Source: an uncultured Oscillospiraceae bacterium
GTDB taxonomy: Bacteria; Bacillota; Clostridia; Oscillospirales; Acutalibacteraceae
Assembly: GCA_902465155.1 (NCBI GenBank)
Contig: CABQLY010000006.1
Location: 1 to 64,000, forward strand
DNA length: 64,000 nucleotides
Reading direction: 5' to 3'
A program made the position numbers and the translations under genes. Under the pieces are notes generated by a model that saw only the letters and a program-made list of their open reading frames with translations, ran no database searches and was not told the DNA's origin. Of this stretch, positions 1 to 5,809 are shown in pieces (position 1 is the stretch's first letter; every line of letters starts with the position of its first letter).

Positions 1-103
1 TCTTGTCATATAAATTCCTCCAATGTGTTCTTTCTATTTTACACCACATTGGAGGTTTACACAATATTTGGGATGGTCTCCATTTAAAGAACTTTTTGAA
101 TAA

Positions 104-158
104 AGCAAAAACCGCCATTGCGTTGGTATAAACCTTCGTAATTGCGGTTTTTGTTTTG
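104..158. terminator. bidirectional terminator downstream of the MTase-ATPase gene
   Basis: An A-rich stretch with AAAACCGCCATT pairs with AATTGCGGTTTT across a loop of about 20 nt. It is followed by a T-run on the plus strand and, because of the A-run at its left, also on the minus strand. It lies about 150 bp past the stop of the minus-strand gene at 310. A second inverted pair (CCTCCAATGTG at 18-28 with its complement at 44-54) lies further left. Nothing coding is visible in 1-309. Confidence 0.6.
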
Positions 159-309
159 TTAAAATCCATATGTATCTTTTCTATACTATCTCAAATCAGA
201 ATCATTTCAAAACATGGTAAAAATAATATTTAACTTGGTAAATATTATTTGGCAAAACATTTATGGTATGACCGATATTAGAGTGTTTGTGTCTCGTTGT
301 ATAGGAAAT

Positions 310-2745
310 TTATTGTTTTGCAAATAAGTTTAACTCGGCTCCTTTATTCGACAACCAACCTTTAATATTTTTAACGTATTCATCATAATTAGGATGAGTT
401 GATACCGCTTCGATGATTTTGTGAAGTTTGTATTCCCTATTTTGAGGGGTTTTATTTACTATATCATAAATCCAGCTGTGTGAATCTATTGGATTGTTAA
501 TACGTTTTGCGTCACGTGTAATCTCATCATCATTACCAAGTTCTATCAATAAATCATGAATATACTTCTCTGGAGGTGTATTAACAGGTAAGTTAAATTG
601 ACTTATTAATGTTAAAGCTTTTTCGATTTTACTTTCATAATTCTCTTCTGTGCCTGACAGTTTCTTTTTCAGTTGTTTTTGTTTTTCTTCGTCTGTTATG
701 TACTTATCTCCATCGGTTACAATAAGTATATTAGTGTTATCAAAATCACTAATGGCATAATATGCAGCAATTATAAAAGCATTATCTATTGAGCCGAAAC
801 AAGAAATTTGTAAGTAATCTAACAATTTGAGCTTTGAAGCGATATTTTTGATTATAAGTGCAGAAAACTCATCCTCTACAAAAACTTTTAACGGGTACTC
901 TTTTGAATCACTAATGTCATAAACAACATCTGGGTTTATACAATCATAAACTATAGTATCTTCACCCAGTTTATACAGATAGCGAATATCTATATAATTT
1001 GTTAGTGTTCGCATTTGCAAAGAATGTGTGGTAAATATGATTTGCAAATGTTTATTGTTAGCAATTTCTTTTAAACAAGTTATTAACTTGTTTAATGCCT
1101 TGGCATGCAATAATAAATCAATTTCATCAATCAATATGAGTGAATACAAAGGACAAGTGTACACTTCCTTGAGAATTTTCAATATACGTTGTTCACCTGC
1201 ACCCATGCTCAAGTCGGAATATTTTATACCGTTTGTTCTTTTGACACCAATGCGATTTTGATTTTTGGTGATATTATCAGTTAAAACTTCGTAATCCATA
1301 TCCAAAACAAAGGCAGCATCACGAATTATCCTTTTAGCTACAGGCATGGTTGAATCCGTAGTAGCATAAGGAATATAAGATGTTCGTTTTTCCTTTTCAA
1401 TTGCTGGTAAACATGTTTCTATACCAATAAAATACACATCTTTTTTAGGCTTGCTTGCAAGTCTGGGGCTCCATTCTGTTTTCTTTTTTTCATATGTTTT
1501 AACATAAGTCATTTGTTTGGTTTCATCATATAATTCCAAAGAAAATTCGCTTCCGTTCCATAGTGCATCCGGAGTTGGTGTGAAAAAAGATTTGAAAAGA
1601 TAATTTTTTTCTTTTTTGTATGGAGCAAAACAACAAGCGAGAGCGTGCAAGATGGTAGATTTACCTGCGCCATTAACCCCCATAATTGCTGTTATGTTGT
1701 TAGTAAAGTCAATCGTTAAATTTTTAAGGCCTTTTAAATTTTTGATCTGTATTTTTTTGAGAGTGGTTTTTGGTTCTAATAATTTTTCTTTGTAAATGGA
1801 CGTTTTATCTTTTTTAACTGTGACAGGCAGAATTTCTGCGAACTCGTCTTGTTTAGCATCGAGACTTGCTATTTGATTTAAATTTAATGCTAAAGCATCA
1901 ACAATTTTTGCAAATAAGGATATACTTGTCGCTTGAGCTAAATACGAGTAGAGCATATAACGATTTTTACAGGCGTTATATGAAATAGAAGTGTTATCAT
2001 AACCTTTCAATTTGGCATATTCATTATGTGTAAGATAACGAAACCCTAAATCATCATATATAATTGTTCTACTTAGAGGAAAAGCTGATATGATTTTTGT
2101 TTCTTCTATTCTATTATCACGATTTCTTCTATAGAATACTCCTTTTTGTGGAGAAATTTCAACGATAATCTTGTTACTTATTCTTCTGTACCATTCATCA
2201 ACATTTTGTGGTTTTTCTAATGAAGGTGATTTTTCATAAGAATCATACTCGGGTTCCGGAAACTCAAAGATACCATTCTTTAAATCATTTCTTAAGCCTA
2301 TCATATAGGTTTGCTGTGAAGAGATAGGATATCCAGAATATCGTGATTCTTTCAACATTTGATAAGATATAGAATAGCGCCGCAAAGCCGATGTATCTAA
2401 TTTAAACAGTTCTTTTCTAGTGATTAATGAATTTGGAATTTGTAATACGAATGCAATCGGTGAATCGCGTAGGATTAAATCAGAGATTAATCGGTTAGTA
2501 TGTTCTATAGAAAACGCCGCAGTGGATAAACTTGCAGAAATAATATCTGCCTTTGGAATATTTGCAATATCCAATGATTTCAGTTTTTGAACATTAACAT
2601 TATTTAAAATAGATTTGCAATATTCCAAAATTTCATCTTGATTTTCATAAGCCGCTAAAACTTGAAAACCGGCGTTTTTAAAAGCCAATGCTTTGCCGCC
2701 TAACCCAGAATTAATATCTATTACAGAAAACCTAGAGTTGTCCAT
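310..2745 (-). CDS. pseudo-C5-methyltransferase / OLD-like ATPase / TOPRIM fusion
   Basis: Residue numbers count from the upstream GTG at 2766; the start chosen here is ATG at 2745 (residue 8), which has GGGGGA five bases upstream. Residues 13-300 follow the C5 DNA-methyltransferase plan: motif I at 17-24 (DINSGLGG), an IX-like stretch at 243-256 (RYLTHNEYAKLKGY) and a motif X-like end. The catalytic positions are gone: the PCQ loop reads ASLSTAAFS (78-86), ENV reads LQIPNSL (108-114), QxRxR reads QQTYM and GNAV reads AQAT. Residues 336-600 are an SMC/OLD-type ATPase: Walker A GVNGAGKST (363-371), signature LSMGAGEQ (519-526), Walker B LILIDEID (543-550), H-loop TTHS (579-582). Residues 625-690 resemble a TOPRIM domain with E631 and DGD at 685-687. 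It stands alone on its strand. I infer a nucleic-acid-sensing nuclease, possibly anti-phage, in which the dead methyltransferase fold reads DNA. The function is not established. Confidence 0.8.
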   Translation of the reverse strand: MDNSRFSVIDINSGLGGKALAFKNAGFQVLAAYENQDEILEYCKSILNNVNVQKLKSLDIANIPKADIISASLSTAAFSIEHTNRLISDLILRDSPIAFVLQIPNSLITRKELFKLDTSALRRYSISYQMLKESRYSGYPISSQQTYMIGLRNDLKNGIFEFPEPEYDSYEKSPSLEKPQNVDEWYRRISNKIIVEISPQKGVFYRRNRDNRIEETKIISAFPLSRTIIYDDLGFRYLTHNEYAKLKGYDNTSISYNACKNRYMLYSYLAQATSISLFAKIVDALALNLNQIASLDAKQDEFAEILPVTVKKDKTSIYKEKLLEPKTTLKKIQIKNLKGLKNLTIDFTNNITAIMGVNGAGKSTILHALACCFAPYKKEKNYLFKSFFTPTPDALWNGSEFSLELYDETKQMTYVKTYEKKKTEWSPRLASKPKKDVYFIGIETCLPAIEKEKRTSYIPYATTDSTMPVAKRIIRDAAFVLDMDYEVLTDNITKNQNRIGVKRTNGIKYSDLSMGAGEQRILKILKEVYTCPLYSLILIDEIDLLLHAKALNKLITCLKEIANNKHLQIIFTTHSLQMRTLTNYIDIRYLYKLGEDTIVYDCINPDVVYDISDSKEYPLKVFVEDEFSALIIKNIASKLKLLDYLQISCFGSIDNAFIIAAYYAISDFDNTNILIVTDGDKYITDEEKQKQLKKKLSGTEENYESKIEKALTLISQFNLPVNTPPEKYIHDLLIELGNDDEITRDAKRINNPIDSHSWIYDIVNKTPQNREYKLHKIIEAVSTHPNYDEYVKNIKGWLSNKGAELNLFAKQ

Positions 2746-2791
2746 TAAAATCCCCCATCGAATCACATATACAAGTAGTTTAATTTGTTAT

Positions 2792-2820
2792 AATATATCA
2801 TATTTCTACAATTTTCTCAA
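2792..2820 (-). promoter_or_regulatory. promoter of the MTase-ATPase gene
   Basis: On the minus strand TTGAGA is followed after 17 bp by TATATT, about 50 bp upstream of the chosen ATG at 2745. The -35 box is good and the -10 box is one base off consensus. Confidence 0.45.
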
Positions 2821-2881
2821 TACTTATTGTTTTTTTGAAACTCATATTTTTTGTTGCTTATATTATCTCAAAACAAAAATA

Positions 2882-2910
2882 GCCCGAACATTGTAAAATT
2901 AATGTTGGGC
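2882..2910 (-). terminator. hairpin upstream of the MTase-ATPase promoter
   Basis: GCCCGAACATT and AATGTTGGGC form a 10-bp stem. On the minus strand the stem is followed by TATTTTTGTTTT, so it could stop transcripts entering the minus-strand gene from the right. No minus-strand gene is visible immediately to the right. Confidence 0.35.
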
Positions 2911-3013
2911 ATAAGAAACATGTTAAGGATTATTTTGGTGGACTTGATCTACATACTGGGTATCTACCGTTTGAGTTGTAATGCTAAAAATTTTAAACAC
3001 ACGTGAAATTTAC

Positions 3014-3060
3014 AAGCTCTTTTCTGAACAGATTGCTTCTGTTCGGAAAGGAGCTTTTTT
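3014..3060 (+). promoter_or_regulatory. long hairpin that buries the RBS of the 3061 ORF
   Basis: Bases 3014-3031 pair with 3039-3056 in an 18-bp, slightly wobbled stem with a 7-nt loop, followed by a T-run to 3060. It looks like an intrinsic terminator, yet the right arm contains AAGGAG (3048-3053) placed eight bases before an ATG at 3061. The structure could therefore stop transcription, or hide the ribosome binding site, or both. Nothing else is recognisable between 2911 and 3013. Confidence 0.55.
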
Positions 3061-3165
3061 ATGAAGAAAAACAAAAGGAACAAAACTGTGTTTCCGGGCA
3101 ATACTGACAAAAGCAAAGATAATGTCATTTGCTATGGCGAGGCGGAGGTGGTATTATGTCGGTAA
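3061..3165 (+). CDS. small basic peptide, 34 aa, overlapping the Mor-like gene
   Basis: The ORF begins with a lysine/arginine-rich stretch and ends in EVVLCR. It has a good AAGGAG at the correct distance, though that site is inside a hairpin. Its last ten bases overlap the start of the Mor-like gene at 3156 in another frame, which suggests translational coupling: ribosomes ending here would deliver initiation of the regulator. No family is recognised. It may be a leader peptide rather than a functional protein. Confidence 0.4.
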   Translation: MKKNKRNKTVFPGNTDKSKDNVICYGEAEVVLCR

Positions 3166-3458
3166 ACGGAAATTTATCGAAAAATTGGGCTGTGGAATTA
3201 TTGGAAAATGACCTTGCAGGACTGAATGAAATATACCGTGAAATTGCTGATGAGATCGGCATTGAAAATACAATAAGAATTTTCAATCTGTTCCACGGTA
3301 CTCAAATATCATTCCCAAATAGGTTGTTCTCAAAAAAATACATACATAAAGCTATCTCGCAAGAATATAACGGTAAAAATGTGCTTCAACTTGCGCAAAA
3401 ATACAATTATTCTGAGCGTTCAATATGGCGAATTTTAAAATCTTTAAAGGAGGAGTAG
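3156..3458 (+). CDS. Mor-like transcriptional regulator, 100 aa
   Basis: The protein has the size and layout of the Mor/C transcription activator family found on firmicute mobile elements. An N-terminal helical dimerisation part (residues 15-55, including DLAGLNEIYREIADEIG) is followed by a C-terminal helix-turn-helix at about 72-97 (NVLQLAQKYNYSERSIWRIL). The start is the ATG at 3156, with GGAGGTGG just upstream; an upstream in-frame start at 3129 lacks a ribosome binding site. It is the first full gene of a tight operon with the two genes downstream (gap of 4 bases). It probably activates a promoter in this cassette, but no target site can be pointed to. Confidence 0.7.
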   Translation: MSVNGNLSKNWAVELLENDLAGLNEIYREIADEIGIENTIRIFNLFHGTQISFPNRLFSKKYIHKAISQEYNGKNVLQLAQKYNYSERSIWRILKSLKEE

Positions 3459-3462
3459 GAGT

Positions 3463-3939
3463 GTGATAAAAAAAAGAAAAAACAGATTAATTCCGGGTTG
3501 GCTGTCAGTTGTAGTATTTTGTTCATCCATTGTAGTAATTATCTTTGCACTAATTCTTATATCCAAAAATGATATGCCATCGCAACAAGACAATGGAATA
3601 TTATCAGAAGAAATGATTATACAAAATAATCCGGACTCTATTGCCATTCCCGGATATGAACTCTTGGAGTTTGATGCCGATAGCAGGACACAAACCTTGT
3701 GCTTGTCAAACCCGACCCAAAATGTCTGCTTTTTCCAAATATCATTATACTTAGAAGAAATGTTGCTTTGGAAATCAGACCTGATTGAGCCTGGAAAAAC
3801 CTCTGAGCCGATTCTATTGACACAAGTTTTGAAAAAAGGCACTTATACCAATGCCGTCCTAAAATATGAATGTTACCAAATGGACGGCAAAACACCGCTT
3901 AACGGTGCTGAAACGAAAATAACCCTATGGGTTAAATAA
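3463..3939 (+). CDS. single-pass membrane protein with extracellular domain, 158 aa
   Basis: GTG start at 3463 with AAGGAGGAG overlapping the end of the preceding gene. A short basic N-terminus (IKKRKNR) is followed by one transmembrane helix at about residues 12-34, then about 120 residues outside the cell, ending in a beta-rich part (FDADSRTQTLCLSNPTQN ... KITLWVK). Family membership is not recognised. The position between a Mor-like regulator and a secreted protein suggests a surface structure made by this three-gene cassette. It may act as membrane anchor or assembly partner for the secreted protein downstream (inference). Confidence 0.6.
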   Translation: MIKKRKNRLIPGWLSVVVFCSSIVVIIFALILISKNDMPSQQDNGILSEEMIIQNNPDSIAIPGYELLEFDADSRTQTLCLSNPTQNVCFFQISLYLEEMLLWKSDLIEPGKTSEPILLTQVLKKGTYTNAVLKYECYQMDGKTPLNGAETKITLWVK

Positions 3940-3962
3940 AAAACAAAAAGGAGAATACTAAA

Positions 3963-4535
3963 ATGAAAAAACTTATCTCTCTCGCTTTGGCAATTGCGCT
4001 TCTTGCTTCTATGGCAGTTTCTGCATCTGCTGCAAGCACAACCACTCTGACCGCAACTGTTCCCGCTGCAAGCTACACTCTGAACATTCCTGCCAATCAA
4101 GATGTTCCTTTTGGAACCACCCAAGCAGACATTGGAAATATCACTGTCACAAATTCTGAGGGGTTTGCCGTTGGAAAGAACCTTGAAGTAACAGTTACAT
4201 ACGATGCTTTTAGAGCAGATGGCATTAGCACTCAGATACCATATAGACTATCTTTATATGCATCTGGCAGTGAAGAAAATACGGGAGCATCTGCGTATCA
4301 TTCAGCCACAAAAGAAATGCCTTCCGGTAGTACGTTGCTGTTTTTGGGAAATTCTTCCGGTTCAGTTGCTGAGAACATTGAACTTGAAAGCAGTTATATA
4401 ATCAATTCATTAACAAAAATGATTCCGGTAACAAGCGTTCGTTTCAATGCTCTTAGTGAGGATTGGGGCAAAGCACTAGCCGGTCAATATACTTCTACCA
4501 TTACATTCACAGCAGAAGTAGTTGTTGAGGAATAA
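3963..4535 (+). CDS. secreted beta-rich surface protein, 190 aa
   Basis: A classical signal peptide (MKKLISLALAIALLASMAVS, cleavage near ASA-A at 22-25) is followed by about 165 residues rich in Ser/Thr/Val in alternating patterns, as in immunoglobulin-like or pilin-like beta-sandwich domains. There are no cysteines and no sortase motif. AAAGGAG sits 9 bases before the ATG. It is the last gene of the cassette starting at 3061. The composition suggests a secreted adhesin or fibre subunit, but I recognise no named family. Confidence 0.65.
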   Translation: MKKLISLALAIALLASMAVSASAASTTTLTATVPAASYTLNIPANQDVPFGTTQADIGNITVTNSEGFAVGKNLEVTVTYDAFRADGISTQIPYRLSLYASGSEENTGASAYHSATKEMPSGSTLLFLGNSSGSVAENIELESSYIINSLTKMIPVTSVRFNALSEDWGKALAGQYTSTITFTAEVVVEE

Positions 4536-4669
4536 TTAAAGTAACGAAAACAAGGTCAAAGTTTTTTTGGAAGGTATTCATCTTTCCATTGTTGACGGCA
4601 TTGACCTTTGGGTTTGGTATCTCTGCTTCGGCAAATTCAGTTGGCACAAATTATATTCAAAAGAGTTAG
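4535..4669 (+). pseudogene. signal-peptide-like remnant without a normal start codon
   Basis: An open frame from 4529 to the TAG at 4667 encodes a basic start (KVTKTRSKFFWK), a hydrophobic core (VFIFPLLTALTFGFG) and a cleavage-like ISASANS, then stops about 12 residues later. Only AUU or AUA is available as initiator, just after a GAGG. It resembles the decayed beginning of another secreted protein, or a very small peptide using a rare start. Confidence 0.35.
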
Positions 4670-4699
4670 TCATAGCGAATAAGCACAAATAAGTTTTTA

Positions 4700-4730
4700 G
4701 CCTCCTTGGTTGGCACAAGGGGGCTTTCTC
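4700..4730 (+). terminator. terminator after the secreted-protein cassette
   Basis: GCCTCCTTG pairs with CAAGGGGGC around a short loop, followed by TTTCTC. The stem is good and the T-run is weak. It separates the cassette from the promoter at 4748. Confidence 0.5.
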
Positions 4731-4747
4731 AACTTTGCTTATGTATC

Positions 4748-4776
4748 TTGTCATATTTTAGCGGATATGATATAAT
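4748..4776 (+). promoter_or_regulatory. promoter of the GIY-YIG gene
   Basis: TTGTCA, a 17-bp spacer and a perfect TATAAT. Transcription would start near 4783, only about 11 bases before the GGAGG at 4794-4798. Confidence 0.75.
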
Positions 4777-4787
4777 CTAACTATAAT

Positions 4788-5438
4788 GTGTTCGGAGGCG
4801 ATATTATCAGCGGATTTTTAGGAAAACTTTTTAATATGAGTATGGAAGTGGCCACGATGGCATCTTCGTATAAAAACGAAACCGAGAAAATTGTTCCTTT
4901 AATGAAAAAGTTTTTAGGCAATGGTGGTACTGTATCCGATTTCTTTGGAATGGTTGACATACGAGCTTATGACTTAAAAAATAAGCAAAATGATATTAAA
5001 TTAGTAAAGACAATTGATTTCGCCGGAGTATATGTGTTACACAATCAAACAAAAAACACCGTTTTTATAGGCAAAAGCACGCATGTTATTAAAAAGGTTG
5101 AACGCCAATTTAGCGGCTTTGAAAACAAAAGCATTTACGATGATTTTAAAAACGATAATAAATTTGAATTACTTGTAATTCGAATTTCACCGAGGTGGCG
5201 TTACCATCAGGTTCTAGTCGGGGCAACTCGGTGCAGGTTCAACTCCTGTTATCCGCACCAAATCCGGCAAACATCTTTACGATGTTTGCCGGATTTTTTT
5301 GTTCCCTTTTGCCGCTCTTTAGGGCAAGACACAAAGCAAGCGCAAGGGGCAAAAACGGGGCCAAAACCGGCCTTAAAAACGGCACTTTTTACACCAAGAG
5401 GAGGTGCCCCGCGCTGCGCGAAAAGCAAAAAGAAATAA
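4788..5438 (+). CDS. GIY-YIG-type protein truncated at the att site
   Basis: The native part ends near 5208. Within it, the region around residues 76-98 carries the GIY-YIG signature in the form GVY (FAGVYVLHN) and FIG (TVFIGKST), preceded by a helical stretch of about 75 residues. The family's conserved Glu further C-terminal is missing because the frame enters the tRNA-Leu fragment at 5209 and continues into host DNA to a stop at 5438. That tail is chimeric, not family sequence. The start is unclear: GTG at 4788 precedes GGAGG (4794-4798), whereas the best-spaced codons after it are AUU 4803 or AUC 4806; ATG at 4836 is a fallback. Probably inactive here; in the excised circle the gene could have a different C-terminus. 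Confidence 0.55.
   Translation: MFGGDIISGFLGKLFNMSMEVATMASSYKNETEKIVPLMKKFLGNGGTVSDFFGMVDIRAYDLKNKQNDIKLVKTIDFAGVYVLHNQTKNTVFIGKSTHVIKKVERQFSGFENKSIYDDFKNDNKFELLVIRISPRWRYHQVLVGATRCRFNSCYPHQIRQTSLRCLPDFFVPFCRSLGQDTKQAQGAKTGPKPALKTALFTPRGGAPRCAKSKKK
5209..5261 (+). other. tRNA-Leu(CAG) 3' half, probable attR
   Basis: The stretch begins at the anticodon CAG (5209-5211) and continues with the 3' anticodon stem TCTAG, a long class-II variable arm (CGGGG CAA CTCGG), the T-arm with loop TTCAACT, the acceptor strand TATCCGC, discriminator A and CCA at 5259-5261. No partner GCGGATA acceptor strand or D-arm is found upstream, so this is not a functional tRNA. A half gene starting at the anticodon is the standard leftover of tRNA-targeted integration. 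Confidence 0.85.
5262..5301 (+). terminator. tRNA-Leu terminator
   Basis: A perfect 15-bp stem (5262-5276 with 5282-5296), 5-nt loop and T-run. It belongs to the original tRNA-Leu transcription unit. Confidence 0.85.
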
Positions 5439-5809
5439 GCTGTTTATTTTGCCGCGACCGCAAAATTTTGGCCAACAAACAAAGGCGATTGGCTTTCGGT
5501 GCATTTCGCGCCGAAAAAGCAACATTTCGCGAAAAAGGCGTTTTTTGTTTCCTTTTTAATGTATAATAATACACGATCATTGTATTGTTTGAAAAACCGC
5601 TGTGGTAGGGGAAACGGCCAAACCGGCGGCAGTGTAAAACAGATGAGAAACCTATTTATAAATCTGCTTTTTGGCAAATAAAGGAATAGGATGATAGGCA
5701 ATATAATAATTATTTTTACATAACAGAATGAAAATGGATTCTCGGCAAGATATTTGGAAAATATAATTTTATTTTAAGCTGCTGTAAAACAGCGGAACGG
5801 AGGAAAAAG
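5302..5809. other. non-coding stretch before the surface protein
   Basis: No convincing gene. The short overlapping ORFs on both strands have no ribosome binding sites. A TATAAT-like box near 5562 has no clear -35. A small hairpin (GCTGCTGT with ACAGCGG, about 5778-5795) lies directly before the GGAGG of the 5810 gene. I recognise no riboswitch here. Confidence 0.5.

Larger units (their letters stand above)
1..5261. mobile_element. right end of an integrated element (tRNA-Leu target)
   Basis: Everything left of 5261 is clearly AT-richer than the remainder and carries accessory genes only: an ATPase-nuclease fusion, a Mor-like regulator, small secreted proteins and a GIY-YIG protein. The right limit is a tRNA-Leu 3' half lacking its 5' half, the usual footprint of a tyrosine recombinase that integrates at a tRNA anticodon and restores the intact tRNA at the other end. 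No integrase or conjugation gene is visible, so the element's left part and class (ICE, IME or phage) lie outside the window. The boundary is seen directly; the element type is an inference. Confidence 0.7.

Noticed and set aside
5181..5261. A complete tRNA-Leu gene
   Set aside because: There is no 5' acceptor strand, D-arm or 5' anticodon stem before 5209; only a half gene.
5209..5438. C-terminal tail of the GIY-YIG frame as real protein
   Set aside because: It is translated tRNA, terminator and intergenic host DNA; only the part before 5209 has family character.
5389..5701. Overlapping short ORFs on both strands before the surface protein
   Set aside because: No ribosome sites, no recognisable composition, and they overlap each other; treated as non-coding.
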